Shown here: positions 1-9,064 of the stretch, one piece after another
Position numbering within the stretch: the stretch's first letter is position 1
Layout of the letters: each line of letters begins with the position of its first letter
Assembly: GCF_001293465.1 (NCBI RefSeq)
Contig: NZ_JSYZ01000002.1
Coordinates: 326,566 to 390,565, forward strand
Direction: 5' to 3'
Origin: Pseudomonas asplenii
Lineage (GTDB): Bacteria; Pseudomonadota; Gammaproteobacteria; Pseudomonadales; Pseudomonadaceae
DNA length: 64,000 bases
Notes under the pieces: generated by a model
What the model was told of the DNA's origin: nothing
The model's database searches: none
The model's input: the letters and a program-made list of their open reading frames with translations, nothing else
Program-made: the position numbers and the translations under genes

Positions 1-366
1 AAAAACGAGCCACTGAAGAAATGCTACTATTTTCAAAACAGCGATTTTTACAAACATAAAACTATAATTGATGGTGCGATATTAGTAGGCGAAAACAGCT
101 TGCGCTTTTGCATAAACGACCTATCACCCCGATATAAATCTGTGAGAACTAGTAGCTTCGTGAAAGCTTTCACTAACGGCGTAGTTGATCCAACCACCAA
201 AGAAGCTGAAAGCAAGGCGTATTCTGTACGGACCAGCATTGATAGAAACGACGAGCACGAACTCATTGAACATATAAAACAAAAGTACTCAATAGACAAA
301 GTTATGCCTTTTAACTTCATGCATCAAATGCTCATCACAAGAATCGACGCTAGTGAAATGGAGTAG
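1..366 (+). CDS. unrecognised protein, 5' end outside window
   Basis: The reading frame is open from the first base, so the gene starts upstream of the window; only the last 121 codons are seen, ending at TAG 364-366. The visible part is hydrophilic, rich in Lys, Ser and Asn, and has no signal or membrane segment. I do not recognise the family. The stretch is visibly AT-rich compared with the rest of the window, which suggests acquired DNA. It overlaps the start of the next gene by 14 bases, so the two are probably co-transcribed and translationally coupled. Confidence 0.6.
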   Translation, partial: KNEPLKKCYYFQNSDFYKHKTIIDGAILVGENSLRFCINDLSPRYKSVRTSSFVKAFTNGVVDPTTKEAESKAYSVRTSIDRNDEHELIEHIKQKYSIDKVMPFNFMHQMLITRIDASEME

Positions 367-1096
367 AGGGGTGGATAACAGAAATCTAACGAAACGCCAG
401 CATTATCATATGCGTGCGATTCTCAAAAATTTTGCTGATGGTGAGATGCTCAACATCTCCCGCAAAGATGGCACCACAGACCTTTTGAGCTATGAAAACA
501 AGGCTTTTTACGGTCACGTCGCATGGTCAGATGAGACAGAAACCCGATACGGTGCCTTGATCGAAAAACGGTTTTTAGGTCAAGCAACACATATTTTTAA
601 TACACAGCGTGTTTGTAATCATCAAGATATTTCTGAATATCACATTTTTTGGCGGCTTCGACATACTTATGCCGTTGATCCTATGCCAGTGACGAAAATC
701 TACGAAAATTTTGACTTTGGCACACTGGAAGAGGTCAAGGATTGGTGCAATAGGAACGGCAAAATTTATGTCAACGGCGACGGGACTATTGACGGAATGT
801 TTGCCGCCACCCTCAAAATTCGGGAGGGCCTTGATCGCTACCGCAAAGAATACGAAGGTGTTTATTGGTCCGTTGGTATTGCTGAAAGCGGTGATTTAAC
901 TTCAGCAGATAGTTACAAAAACTCTCTAATTCTACCGCTATCGCCGAATATATTGCTATGCGGCAAACGTACGAGAAGTAAAAAACCGTGGATCATGACT
1001 GATGAAGATATTAAACAAGCTAATCAGATGGCTACCGACCAGTGTCATGATTTCTGTTTTTCAAAGCCTAAAATCGATGATTCTACTGCATCATGA
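353..1096 (+). CDS. hypothetical protein, possibly DUF4238-like
   Basis: This is a 247-residue protein with a GTG start at 353 inside the end of the preceding gene; another in-frame GTG at 371 is possible. Near the N-terminus it has a KRQHY...LKNF-type segment that recalls the opening of DUF4238 proteins, but I cannot confirm this. There are no membrane segments or clear catalytic motifs. Base composition is AT-rich like the gene before it, and the pair looks like a small accessory operon, perhaps the edge of a genomic island. The function is unknown. Confidence 0.6.
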   Translation: MKWSRGVDNRNLTKRQHYHMRAILKNFADGEMLNISRKDGTTDLLSYENKAFYGHVAWSDETETRYGALIEKRFLGQATHIFNTQRVCNHQDISEYHIFWRLRHTYAVDPMPVTKIYENFDFGTLEEVKDWCNRNGKIYVNGDGTIDGMFAATLKIREGLDRYRKEYEGVYWSVGIAESGDLTSADSYKNSLILPLSPNILLCGKRTRSKKPWIMTDEDIKQANQMATDQCHDFCFSKPKIDDSTAS

Positions 1097-1226
1097 TCTG
1101 GTGGTCGCTTCGCTTGGTAAAAAATTGAAGTCAAGAAAATGACCTGAATTTAATAGACTGAATGGCTCCTAATACAAAACGAAAAATTGACATTGAAAGG
1201 TCCTTTCGGACTGGTTTATCGAGATA

Positions 1227-1412
1227 TTGGTGCGAAGGGGTGATCTGGAGGCAATCCGGGGCAAGCTCAATACTTGCGTGACGGAGGGAATGCAAAAGCC
1301 CCTGGGCCGAGAGCTACAGCGACTGGCAGATGGCTGTGATCAGGCTCAGACGACCGAAGACCTGAAGGCCCCGCTTGGCTTGCTCAGAGAGTATCTAAAA
1401 GACATTCAGTGA
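1227..1412 (+). CDS. possible small ORF or gene remnant
   Basis: A 61-codon frame from ATG 1227 to TGA. The peptide is amphipathic and helix-prone (Leu, Glu, Arg, Lys) with normal-looking codon use, so it could be a small protein or the broken tail of a larger one. I see no strong ribosome binding site and recognise no family. The flanks, 1097-1226 and 1413-1514, hold nothing I can name. It lies at the junction between the AT-rich left end and GC-rich DNA, where gene remnants would be expected. Confidence 0.25.
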   Translation: MVRRGDLEAIRGKLNTCVTEGMQKPLGRELQRLADGCDQAQTTEDLKAPLGLLREYLKDIQ

Positions 1413-1514
1413 CGAACCTCACGCACCCTGAGTTGAGCTTGCTCGCGAAGAACGATAACGCGGTGAGCCTGCCAACACCCACCGCCAAATCGCTACGCCT
1501 TGAACAGCACAGGC

Positions 1515-1787
1515 CTACGCCTCAAGCAACATCCCCTGCGTAAGATCATCGATCACCGCCTTCCCCATCTCCCCCAGATAATGCGCCGCCCAGGCATATC
1601 GCTCGCCCTCCTTTGCATCCAATGCCGCATCGAGGGACAACGCCTTGGCGCACTGCAGCAACAGGGAAGCATGCTCCATGGCCTCCAGGATCGGCACATC
1701 GGCATTGACGCGGAACAGCTCGCGGCCTTGGGAGCCGCAGGTGGAAAAGGTGACGGCACCGAGGGTTTTGATGGGGAATGGGGTCAT
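1515..1787 (-). CDS. DUF3077 family protein
   Basis: A 90-residue protein. The start at 1787 is chosen because GGAGG sits about seven bases upstream and the family homology begins there; the frame stays open further upstream but shows no family signal. The sequence matches the small DUF3077 proteins common in several copies in Pseudomonas: a short beta-rich start, then a helical part with EAMEHAS, a LLQCAK segment, and a C-terminal LGEMGKAVIDD motif. The molecular function of this family is not established. It stands alone, facing the AT-rich left end. Confidence 0.8.
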   Translation of the reverse strand: MTPFPIKTLGAVTFSTCGSQGRELFRVNADVPILEAMEHASLLLQCAKALSLDAALDAKEGERYAWAAHYLGEMGKAVIDDLTQGMLLEA

Positions 1788-2646
1788 TGGGCACCTCCGG
1801 CGAATGCCTGGGTGCTTGGGATTTGAAATTGAAACTCTTGAGTCGACACGTTCATGCGTTGCTCCTACCTTGATGAAGGAGCTGCACCACTCGTTTCCAG
1901 GCGAAGGGTGGCAGCTGTACGCAGGCTGGAAACCGGGAAGATAGGCACCCGGCAGACCCGAAGGCCTCCCGCGCACAGCCGCCATGACACGGACGTGCGG
2001 ACACAAAAAAGCGCCCACAGTCTAACCATGGTAGCGCCTATGCGCCTATCTTTTGTCTCCCAGGTTTCCAGGCCTGATCGCTGAATTTCCAACGACATTC
2101 CGAGCATAGCGGGATACGCGGGGTGCTTCAAAAAGCGTTTGAAGCGAAACATTTCAGGATAAAGAATCGTCACCTCTGCAGTGCCCTTCACCCCGAAACC
2201 ACCGCAATCATGACGAATCTACAATCGCTCTATAATTCACTGTAATTCGCCCTGAGCAGAAGCATCGTAACGAGCTTTAGCCGAGGAGAGGCACTCTCAA
2301 ATACCCATACTTCCTCGATATTGGCTCCAATATGTTTTACAAATTGCGAGCGACTCAGACCTCCGACGAACGACGCTTCTCAGCCCTTGTGCACTCAGGC
2401 TCAGGTGATTAGGATGAATGCCGTGTGAAGTGGCTCAATGAGCAACGCAAACCGTTACAACGGCGAGTTTGCAAAAAAACCGCCCTACTAAGGCGGTTTT
2501 TTTTCGCCTCGTTTCCAGGTATCAGCCATGAGCATAGCCCGCCGTACACGTCGGCAACCTTCCTGACATTCCGACGCCCACACTGGACCCGATAATGTCG
2601 CTTCAGTAGCATGCCCCTCTTCCAATCCGCCAGCCAGGGATGCTCA
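1788..2646. other. long gene-free stretch
   Basis: No convincing protein gene in about 860 bases. Frames found here lack ribosome binding sites and family resemblance. The part next to the DUF3077 gene (about 1865-2190) probably holds its leader and promoter. Further right there is an exact TATAAT at 2231-2236 on the plus strand, a short inverted repeat around 2318-2333 (ATATTGG/CCAATAT), and a strong hairpin terminator at 2473-2504. Together these could bound an unannotated transcript of about 260 nt, but no good -35 element is visible. Confidence 0.4.
2473..2504 (+). terminator. rho-independent terminator
   Basis: A 9-bp stem (AAAACCGCC with GGCGGTTTT) around the loop CTACTAA, followed by eight T. 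A run of A on the other side lets it also work on the minus strand. No gene ends here on the plus strand, so it may terminate a small RNA starting near 2240, or insulate the lipoprotein gene downstream. Confidence 0.75.
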
Positions 2647-3714
2647 ATGCCGGTTCTTGCCTCCGCCCCTTCACGCCTGTTGACCACCACGACCCTGCTG
2701 CTATCAGCCCTGCTGGCAGGCTGCAGTGTCAACGGCACCTACCCGGATGCCACGGAACCGGACGCCGCGAAGCTGCGTTTCGTCGCCAACACCTCGAACG
2801 CCACCCTCGACTACTTCGACGCCGAACACTGCGACGGGCAAACCACCGGCATCCTCAACAACATGCTGATGGGCGACACCAAGCGTCGCGCCGGCATGCT
2901 CAGCACACCACCGAAGGACGCCCGGGGCTACCTGGAAATCAAGCTCAAGCCCGGCCAGGAAACCCTGTTGCGGGTCAACACCCACGAGGGCTATTCGGTC
3001 TGTGGCAACGGCATCAACTTCAAGCCCGAGGCCAATGCCGAATACGAGCTGACCTTCGACTCCGGCAAGGGTCAATGCCGTACCCGCCTGCAAAGGGTCC
3101 GGATCATCGACGGCAAGGAACAACGCACGCCTGTGCTGCATCTGGGCAAGGGCCTGCCCGCCTGTGCCGGACGCAATCCGATATTCCCCAAGCCGCCGGT
3201 GGCCCTGCCGGACACGCCACACCGCCTGGAACTGATGAACCGGATCATCGACAGCAGCCTGATCCCGAGCATGCTGCCCTCCCCGGAAGATGCCAGCAAG
3301 ACGCCGCTGGCGATGGCCAAGGTCGACAACCTGATCGCCGAGCGCAAGGCCAAGCTGGGTTTCACCCTGCCGGACGACTACTGGGCCCTGTATCGCCAGA
3401 ACCTCCAGGCCTTCGACGCCGAATCCGCACAGCGCAAGGCACTGACCCTGCAGCGCTACAAGGATGAGTACCTGTCGCGCCTGCGCCCGTTGAAGGATGC
3501 GGAGCTGGAAGAGTGGGCCAAGCCGGAAGACAAGTCGGCCAAACCGACCAACAAGGCCGCGTTCGAACAGTACAAGTCGATGACGCTCTACTACTTCGAG
3601 GCCGGCAAGCAAGTGACGCTGGAGATCATCGAGCATCACCTGGACCGGATGGCGCAGATGGACCAGCGTTACGGGGTGTGCGAGCGCTACAGCGAATGCT
3701 GGAGAAGCTTCTGA
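2647..3714 (+). CDS. putative lipoprotein
   Basis: A 355-residue protein starting at ATG 2647, preceded by AGGGA; an in-frame ATG at 2611 has no such site and would spoil the signal peptide. The N-terminus has a short basic region, a hydrophobic stretch and the lipobox LLAGC, so the mature protein should be lipid-anchored in the envelope. The first half, about residues 40-170, looks like a beta-rich domain with several cysteines. The second half is helical and rich in Lys and Glu. I do not recognise the family. It is monocistronic. Confidence 0.7.
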   Translation: MPVLASAPSRLLTTTTLLLSALLAGCSVNGTYPDATEPDAAKLRFVANTSNATLDYFDAEHCDGQTTGILNNMLMGDTKRRAGMLSTPPKDARGYLEIKLKPGQETLLRVNTHEGYSVCGNGINFKPEANAEYELTFDSGKGQCRTRLQRVRIIDGKEQRTPVLHLGKGLPACAGRNPIFPKPPVALPDTPHRLELMNRIIDSSLIPSMLPSPEDASKTPLAMAKVDNLIAERKAKLGFTLPDDYWALYRQNLQAFDAESAQRKALTLQRYKDEYLSRLRPLKDAELEEWAKPEDKSAKPTNKAAFEQYKSMTLYYFEAGKQVTLEIIEHHLDRMAQMDQRYGVCERYSECWRSF

Positions 3715-4143
3715 CGAGACACGTCGCGGCCCATCCGGACAACGACTGGGTGGGTCATTTCGATCGGCCGACGCCCCTGGCCAATCCCCGCCCCGGCAAC
3801 GGTCGATACCGGCGCCGGGCCACGAAGCCCCGGCCCATTGCAGGGGCTGCCCGCCCCCTGTGCCCATGACACCCGCCTGAAACGCCCCCTTCTATACTCA
3901 ATGGCAGTCGCGGAAAGAACCGTGCAAGTCGCTTTGGTGCCGATAAAGCCGGGGCGCCATGGCAATCTGGACTTTATGCCCTGAAGAGGTGCGGCAAAGA
4001 CCGCACCGGGCCAAAAAGATGCCCGCTCAGGGTGCCTGGCCACCGGACATGCCACGATGCCGTGACGTGGTGTGAATGCCGCAGCCGACACTTTCGGACA
4101 GCCGACGACCTCGTGGCATGTCCGTAGCCGTGAGGATTGCCGT
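3715..4143 (+). promoter_or_regulatory. fds operon leader with long inverted repeat
   Basis: The 430 bases before fdsG hold no gene. They contain two hairpins. One is GGTGCGG/CCGCACC at 3988-4007. The other is an exact 14-base inverted repeat, with arms at 4044-4057 and 4111-4124, enclosing 53 bases that can form inner hairpins (for example CCGA/TCGG). The right arm ends about ten bases before the fdsG ribosome binding site, so in RNA the large stem could control access to it. This looks like a cis-regulatory leader. A molybdenum-cofactor or other metabolite switch is conceivable, but I could not match it to a known riboswitch consensus. Confidence 0.45.
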
Positions 4144-4620
4144 ATGCCTGATGAGACGTTGCACCTGCCCCTGGTCAACCGCCTGCTGGAACGCCACAAG
4201 GGCTCCCCGGGCGCGCTGCTGCCGATTCTTCATGAAATCCAGGAAGGCATCGGCTATATCCCCGATGTCGCCATCCCCGAAATCGCTCATGCCCTGAACC
4301 AGAGCCAGGCCGAGATCCGTGGGGTGATCAGCTTCTACCATGACTTCCGTACCGCCCCCCCGGCCCGGCACATACTGCGCCTGTGCCGGGCGGAATCCTG
4401 TCAGAGCCGTGGTGCCGAACAGCTCGCGGCACAGCTGCGCGAGCGCCTGCAACTGGACGACCACGGCAGCAGCGCCGACGGGCGCATCAGCCTGCGTCCG
4501 GTGTACTGCCTGGGCGCCTGTGCCTGTTCACCGGCCCTGGAGCTCGATGGCCAGGTGCACGCACGGCTCAACGCCGAGCGCCTGGATGCGCTGCTCGATA
4601 GCTGCCGGGAGGACGCATGA
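4144..4620 (+). CDS. fdsG: NAD-dependent formate dehydrogenase, gamma subunit
   Basis: A 158-residue NuoE-type subunit carrying a [2Fe-2S] cluster. It passes electrons between the molybdenum subunit and the FMN subunit of the cytoplasmic formate:NAD+ oxidoreductase. The cluster cysteines are visible in a CRAESC segment and later in YCLGACAC. The start at ATG 4144 has GAGGA upstream and gives the normal family length; an earlier in-frame start would add an unrelated tail. It is the first gene of fdsGBAD, and its stop overlaps the start of fdsB by four bases (ATGA). Confidence 0.93.
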   Translation: MPDETLHLPLVNRLLERHKGSPGALLPILHEIQEGIGYIPDVAIPEIAHALNQSQAEIRGVISFYHDFRTAPPARHILRLCRAESCQSRGAEQLAAQLRERLQLDDHGSSADGRISLRPVYCLGACACSPALELDGQVHARLNAERLDALLDSCREDA

Positions 4621-6179
4621 TGCCTAACCTCTATCTACCCGCCGACTCCCTGGCCCGCGCCGTCGGCGCCGATGAAACCGCCGCAGCCATCAAGGCCCGG
4701 GCCAGTGCAGGCAATCTGCAGTTGGATCTGCAGCGCACCAGCTCGCGCGGCCTTTACTGGCTGGAGCCGCTGCTGGAAGTCGACAGCCCGCAGGGCCGCC
4801 TCGGCTTCGGCCCCGTGACCGCCGCCGATGTCCCCTCACTGCTCGACGCACTACAGGGCGAACCGTCGGCCCACCCCCTGGCCCTCGGGCTGGTGGAAGA
4901 ATTGCCTTATCTGAAAAGCCAGCAGCGCCTGCTGTTCGCCCGCGCCGGTATCACCCGTCCCCTGTCCGTGGAAGACTACCGGGCCCACGGTGGCTTCGAA
5001 GGGCTGGCCCGGGCCATCGCCGTCGGCGGTGAGCAGACCGCTACCGCCGTGTTCGATTCGGGCCTGCGCGGCCGCGGTGGCGCAGCCTTCCCCGCCGGGA
5101 TCAAATGGCGCACGGTCCGCGCTGCCCAGGCGACGCAAAAATACGTGGTGTGCAACGCCGACGAAGGCGACTCCGGTACCTTCGCCGACCGCATGCTGAT
5201 GGAAGGCGACCCCTTCCTGTTGATCGAGGGCATGACCATCGCCGGCCTCGCGGTCGGTGCCAGCCAGGGCTACCTCTATGTCCGCTCGGAATATCCACAG
5301 GCGGTGTCGACACTGCGCCAGGCGCTGGACATCGCCCGCGAGGCCGGCTACCTCGGTGCCGATGTACTCGGTAGCGGCCAGGCCTTCGACCTCGAGGTCC
5401 GGGTCGGCGCCGGCGCCTACATCTGCGGCGAGGAAACCGCCCTGCTCGACTCCCTCGAAGGCAAGCGCGGCATCGTCCGCGCCAAGCCTCCCATCCCGGC
5501 GCTGCGCGGACTGTTCGGCCAGCCGACGCTGGTGCACAACGTGCTCACCCTGGCGTCGGTCCCGCTGATTCTGGCCAAGGGCGCACAGTTCTACCGCGAC
5601 TACGGCATGGGTCGTTCCCTGGGCACCCTGCCTTTCCAACTGGCCGGCAATGTCCGTCATGGCGGCCTGGTCGAGCGGGCCTTTGGCCTGACGCTGCGCG
5701 AACTGGTGGAAGGCTACGGTGGCGGTACCGCCAGTGGCCGGCCGCTGAAGGCGGCCCAGGTAGGCGGCCCCCTTGGCGCCTGGGTCCCCCCGGAGCAGTT
5801 CGATACACCGCTGGACTACGAAGCCTTCGCCGCCATCGGCGCAATGCTCGGTCACGGTGGTGTGGTGGTGGCGGACGACAGCCTGGACATGGCCCGCATG
5901 GCGCGCTTCGCCCTGCAATTCTGCGCCGAGGAATCCTGTGGCAAGTGCACACCCTGCCGCATCGGCTCGACGCGCGGCGTGGAAGTGATCGATCGGCTGC
6001 TGGCAGCCCCCGACCAGGGAGGCCGCGATGAACAGGCGATCATCCTCAAGGACCTGTGCGACACCCTGCAATACGGTTCGCTGTGCGCATTGGGCGGCAT
6101 GACCTCCTATCCGGTGGCCAGCGCCCTCAAGTATTTCCCCGCCGACTTCGGTCTGCAGCCCTCGGAGGCCGATCAATGA
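4617..6179 (+). CDS. fdsB: NAD-dependent formate dehydrogenase, beta subunit
   Basis: A 520-residue NuoF-like diaphorase subunit that binds FMN, NAD+ and a [4Fe-4S] cluster and reduces NAD+ with electrons from formate. Visible marks are a thioredoxin-like N-terminal part, a glycine-rich NAD/FMN region (RGRGGAAFPAG), the CGEETALL motif, and the cluster motif ESCGKCTPCR near the C-terminus. It overlaps fdsG and fdsA by four bases each, so the subunits are translationally coupled. Confidence 0.95.
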   Translation: MMPNLYLPADSLARAVGADETAAAIKARASAGNLQLDLQRTSSRGLYWLEPLLEVDSPQGRLGFGPVTAADVPSLLDALQGEPSAHPLALGLVEELPYLKSQQRLLFARAGITRPLSVEDYRAHGGFEGLARAIAVGGEQTATAVFDSGLRGRGGAAFPAGIKWRTVRAAQATQKYVVCNADEGDSGTFADRMLMEGDPFLLIEGMTIAGLAVGASQGYLYVRSEYPQAVSTLRQALDIAREAGYLGADVLGSGQAFDLEVRVGAGAYICGEETALLDSLEGKRGIVRAKPPIPALRGLFGQPTLVHNVLTLASVPLILAKGAQFYRDYGMGRSLGTLPFQLAGNVRHGGLVERAFGLTLRELVEGYGGGTASGRPLKAAQVGGPLGAWVPPEQFDTPLDYEAFAAIGAMLGHGGVVVADDSLDMARMARFALQFCAEESCGKCTPCRIGSTRGVEVIDRLLAAPDQGGRDEQAIILKDLCDTLQYGSLCALGGMTSYPVASALKYFPADFGLQPSEADQ

Positions 6180-9064
6180 TCACTCTCTTCGATCCGAAAA
6201 CCGATATGGACCTGGGCACCCCGGCCCGCGACAGCCAGGTGCAGGTCACCCTGAACATCGACGGCCAGAGCATCAGCGTGCCCGAAGGCACCTCGGTGAT
6301 GCGCGCGGCAGCCATGCTCGGCACCAGCATTCCCAAGCTGTGTGCCACCGACAGCCTGGAACCCTTCGGCTCCTGCCGCCTGTGCCTGGTGGAGATCGAC
6401 GGCATGCGCGGCTACCCGGCGTCCTGCACGACGCCCGTCAGCGAGGGCATGGTGGTCCATACCCAGACGCCGAAACTCGCGACACTGCGCCGCAACGTCA
6501 TGGAACTGTACATCTCCGACCACCCACTGGACTGCCTGACCTGCTCGGCCAACGGCAACTGCGAACTGCAGACCGTCGCCGGCCAGGTCGGCCTGCGGGA
6601 AGTGCGCTACGGCTATGAAGGCGACAATCACCTGGCCGACACGAAGGACACCTCCAACCCCTATTTCGACTACGACCCGAGCAAGTGCATCGTCTGCAAC
6701 CGTTGTGTTCGCGCCTGTGAAGAAACCCAGGGTACCTTTGCCCTGACCATCACCGGGCGCGGCTTCGAATCGCGGGTCGCCGCCGCCGGCGGCGAGAATT
6801 TCCTCGACTCGGAATGCGTGTCCTGCGGCGCCTGCGTGCAGGCCTGCCCCACTGCGACCCTGATGGAAAAAAGCGTGGTCGAACTGGGCCAGCCCGAGCA
6901 TGCCGTCATCACCACCTGCGCCTACTGCGGCGTCGGCTGCTCGTTCCGCGCCGAGATGAAGGGCGACCAACTGGTACGCATGGTTCCCGACAAGAACGGC
7001 CAGGCCAACCACGGCCATTCGTGCGTCAAGGGACGCTTTGCCTGGGGCTACGCCACCCACCCGGATCGCATCACCAAACCGATGATCCGCAAGCACATCG
7101 ACGACCCCTGGCAGGAAGTCAGCTGGGATGAGGCGGTCACCTACGCCGCCAGCGAGTTCCGCCGCCTGCAACACAAATATGGTCGCGACGCCATCGGCGG
7201 CATCACCTCCAGCCGCTGCACCAACGAAGAAACCTACCTGGTGCAGAAACTGGTACGGGCCGCCTTCGGCAACAATAACGTCGACACCTGCGCACGCGTC
7301 TGCCATTCGCCCACCGGTTATGGTCTGAAGCAGACCCTGGGCGAGTCGGCGGGGACCCAAAGCTTCGACTCGGTGATGCAGGCCGACGTCATCCTCGTGA
7401 TGGGGGCCAACCCCAGCGACGCCCACCCGGTGTTCGCCTCCCAGCTCAAGCGCAGCCTGCGCCAAGGCGCGCGGCTGATCGTCATCGATCCCCGGCGTAT
7501 CGACCTGGTGGACTCCGTGCATGCGCGTGCCGAACTGCACCTGGCCCTGCGCCCGGGTACCAACGTCGCCATGCTCAATGCGCTGGCCCATGTCATCGTC
7601 ACCGAGGGCCTGCTCGACCAGGACTTCATCGACGCCCGTTGCGAAGGCGCTGATTTCACCCGCTGGAAAGAATTCGTCAGCCGCGCGGAAAACTCGCCGG
7701 ACGTGCTCGGGGTCATCTGCGGCGTGGCTGCCGACGACATCCGCGCCGCCGCCCGCCTCTACGCCAACGCCGACAACGCAGCCATCTACTACGGCCTGGG
7801 CGTGACCGAACACAGCCAGGGCAGCACCTCGGTCATGGGCATCGCCAACCTGGCCATGGCCACCGGCAATATCGGCCGCGAGGGCGTCGGCGTGAACCCG
7901 CTGCGCGGGCAGAACAACGTGCAGGGTTCCTGCGACATGGGCTCCTTCCCCCATGAGCTGCCCGGTTACCGGCATATATCCAACGCAGCGGTGCGCAGCC
8001 AGTTCGAACAGGCCTGGAACGTCACCTTGCAACCCGATCCGGGCCTGCGCATCCCCAACATGTTCGAGTCCGCCCTGGCCGGCCACTTCAAGGGCCTGTA
8101 CTGCCAAGGCGAGGACATCGCCCAGAGCGACCCGAATACCCAGCACGTCACCGCAGCGCTGTCGGCCATGGAATGCGTGGTGGTGCAGGACATCTTCCTC
8201 AACGAAACCGCCAAGTTCGCCCACGTGTTCCTGCCGGGCAGTTCGTTCCTGGAAAAGGACGGCACCTTCACCAACGCCGAGCGCCGCATCTCGCGGGTGC
8301 GCAAGGTCATGGAACCGCTGGGAGGCAAGGCCGACTGGGAAGGCACCGTGGCCCTGGCCAACGCCCTGGGTTACCCGATGAACTATCAGCACCCGTCGCA
8401 GATCATGGATGAAATCGCCAGCCTGACGCCGACCTTCACTCACGTCAGCTATGCGGCCCTGGAACGCCACGGCAGCCTGCAATGGCCGTGCAACGACGCG
8501 GCACCGAACGGCACACCGACCATGCACATCGAAGAGTTCGTGCGTGGCAAGGGGCGCTTCATGATCACCGGCTACGTGCCCACCGAGGAAAAGGTCAACA
8601 GCCGCTACCCGCTGCTGCTGACCACCGGCCGCATCCTCAGCCAATACAACGTCGGCGCCCAGACCCGGCGCACCGAAAACGTCGCCTGGCATGATGAGGA
8701 CCGCCTGGAAATCCACCCCACCGATGCCGAGAGCCGGGGCATCAGCGAAGGCGACTGGGTCGGCATCGGCAGTCGTGCAGGCCAGACCGTGCTGCGGGCA
8801 CGGGTGACCGAGCGGGTTGCCCCGGGGGTGGTGTACACCACCTTCCACTTCCCGGAGTCGGGGGCCAACGTCATCACCACCGACAACTCCGACTGGGCCA
8901 CCAACTGCCCGGAATACAAGGTCACTGCCGTCGAGGTCAGCCGCGTCTACCAGCCTTCGGAATGGCAGAAACGCTACCAGGCGTTCAGCGACGAGCAGCA
9001 GCGCCTGCTGGAGGAACGCCGCCAGGCACGCGAAACCGGAACCCGAGCGGAGGTCCGCCGATGA
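6176..9064 (+). CDS. fdsA: NAD-dependent formate dehydrogenase, alpha (molybdenum) subunit
   Basis: A 962-residue catalytic subunit that oxidises formate to CO2 at a bis-MGD molybdenum centre. Domain order is an N-terminal [2Fe-2S] ferredoxin domain, a NuoG-type His/Cys cluster region, two [4Fe-4S] motifs (CIVCNRCVRAC and CVSCGACVQAC), the molybdopterin oxidoreductase core starting at CAYCGVGC, and a C-terminal MGD-binding domain. The Mo ligand is Cys376 (in ARVCHSPTG), so this is a cysteine enzyme, not a selenocysteine one. The start at 6176 overlaps the fdsB stop. Family length is normal. Confidence 0.95.
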   Translation: MITLFDPKTDMDLGTPARDSQVQVTLNIDGQSISVPEGTSVMRAAAMLGTSIPKLCATDSLEPFGSCRLCLVEIDGMRGYPASCTTPVSEGMVVHTQTPKLATLRRNVMELYISDHPLDCLTCSANGNCELQTVAGQVGLREVRYGYEGDNHLADTKDTSNPYFDYDPSKCIVCNRCVRACEETQGTFALTITGRGFESRVAAAGGENFLDSECVSCGACVQACPTATLMEKSVVELGQPEHAVITTCAYCGVGCSFRAEMKGDQLVRMVPDKNGQANHGHSCVKGRFAWGYATHPDRITKPMIRKHIDDPWQEVSWDEAVTYAASEFRRLQHKYGRDAIGGITSSRCTNEETYLVQKLVRAAFGNNNVDTCARVCHSPTGYGLKQTLGESAGTQSFDSVMQADVILVMGANPSDAHPVFASQLKRSLRQGARLIVIDPRRIDLVDSVHARAELHLALRPGTNVAMLNALAHVIVTEGLLDQDFIDARCEGADFTRWKEFVSRAENSPDVLGVICGVAADDIRAAARLYANADNAAIYYGLGVTEHSQGSTSVMGIANLAMATGNIGREGVGVNPLRGQNNVQGSCDMGSFPHELPGYRHISNAAVRSQFEQAWNVTLQPDPGLRIPNMFESALAGHFKGLYCQGEDIAQSDPNTQHVTAALSAMECVVVQDIFLNETAKFAHVFLPGSSFLEKDGTFTNAERRISRVRKVMEPLGGKADWEGTVALANALGYPMNYQHPSQIMDEIASLTPTFTHVSYAALERHGSLQWPCNDAAPNGTPTMHIEEFVRGKGRFMITGYVPTEEKVNSRYPLLLTTGRILSQYNVGAQTRRTENVAWHDEDRLEIHPTDAESRGISEGDWVGIGSRAGQTVLRARVTERVAPGVVYTTFHFPESGANVITTDNSDWATNCPEYKVTAVEVSRVYQPSEWQKRYQAFSDEQQRLLEERRQARETGTRAEVRR

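Noticed and set aside
1865..2191. A 108-codon frame upstream of the DUF3077 gene
   Set aside because: Arg/Cys/Ser-rich peptide without a family match; more likely leader DNA of the DUF3077 gene than a protein.
6173..8848. Long antisense frame opposite fdsA
   Set aside because: fdsA is certain from its cluster motifs; the antisense peptide shows no family features and has biased composition.
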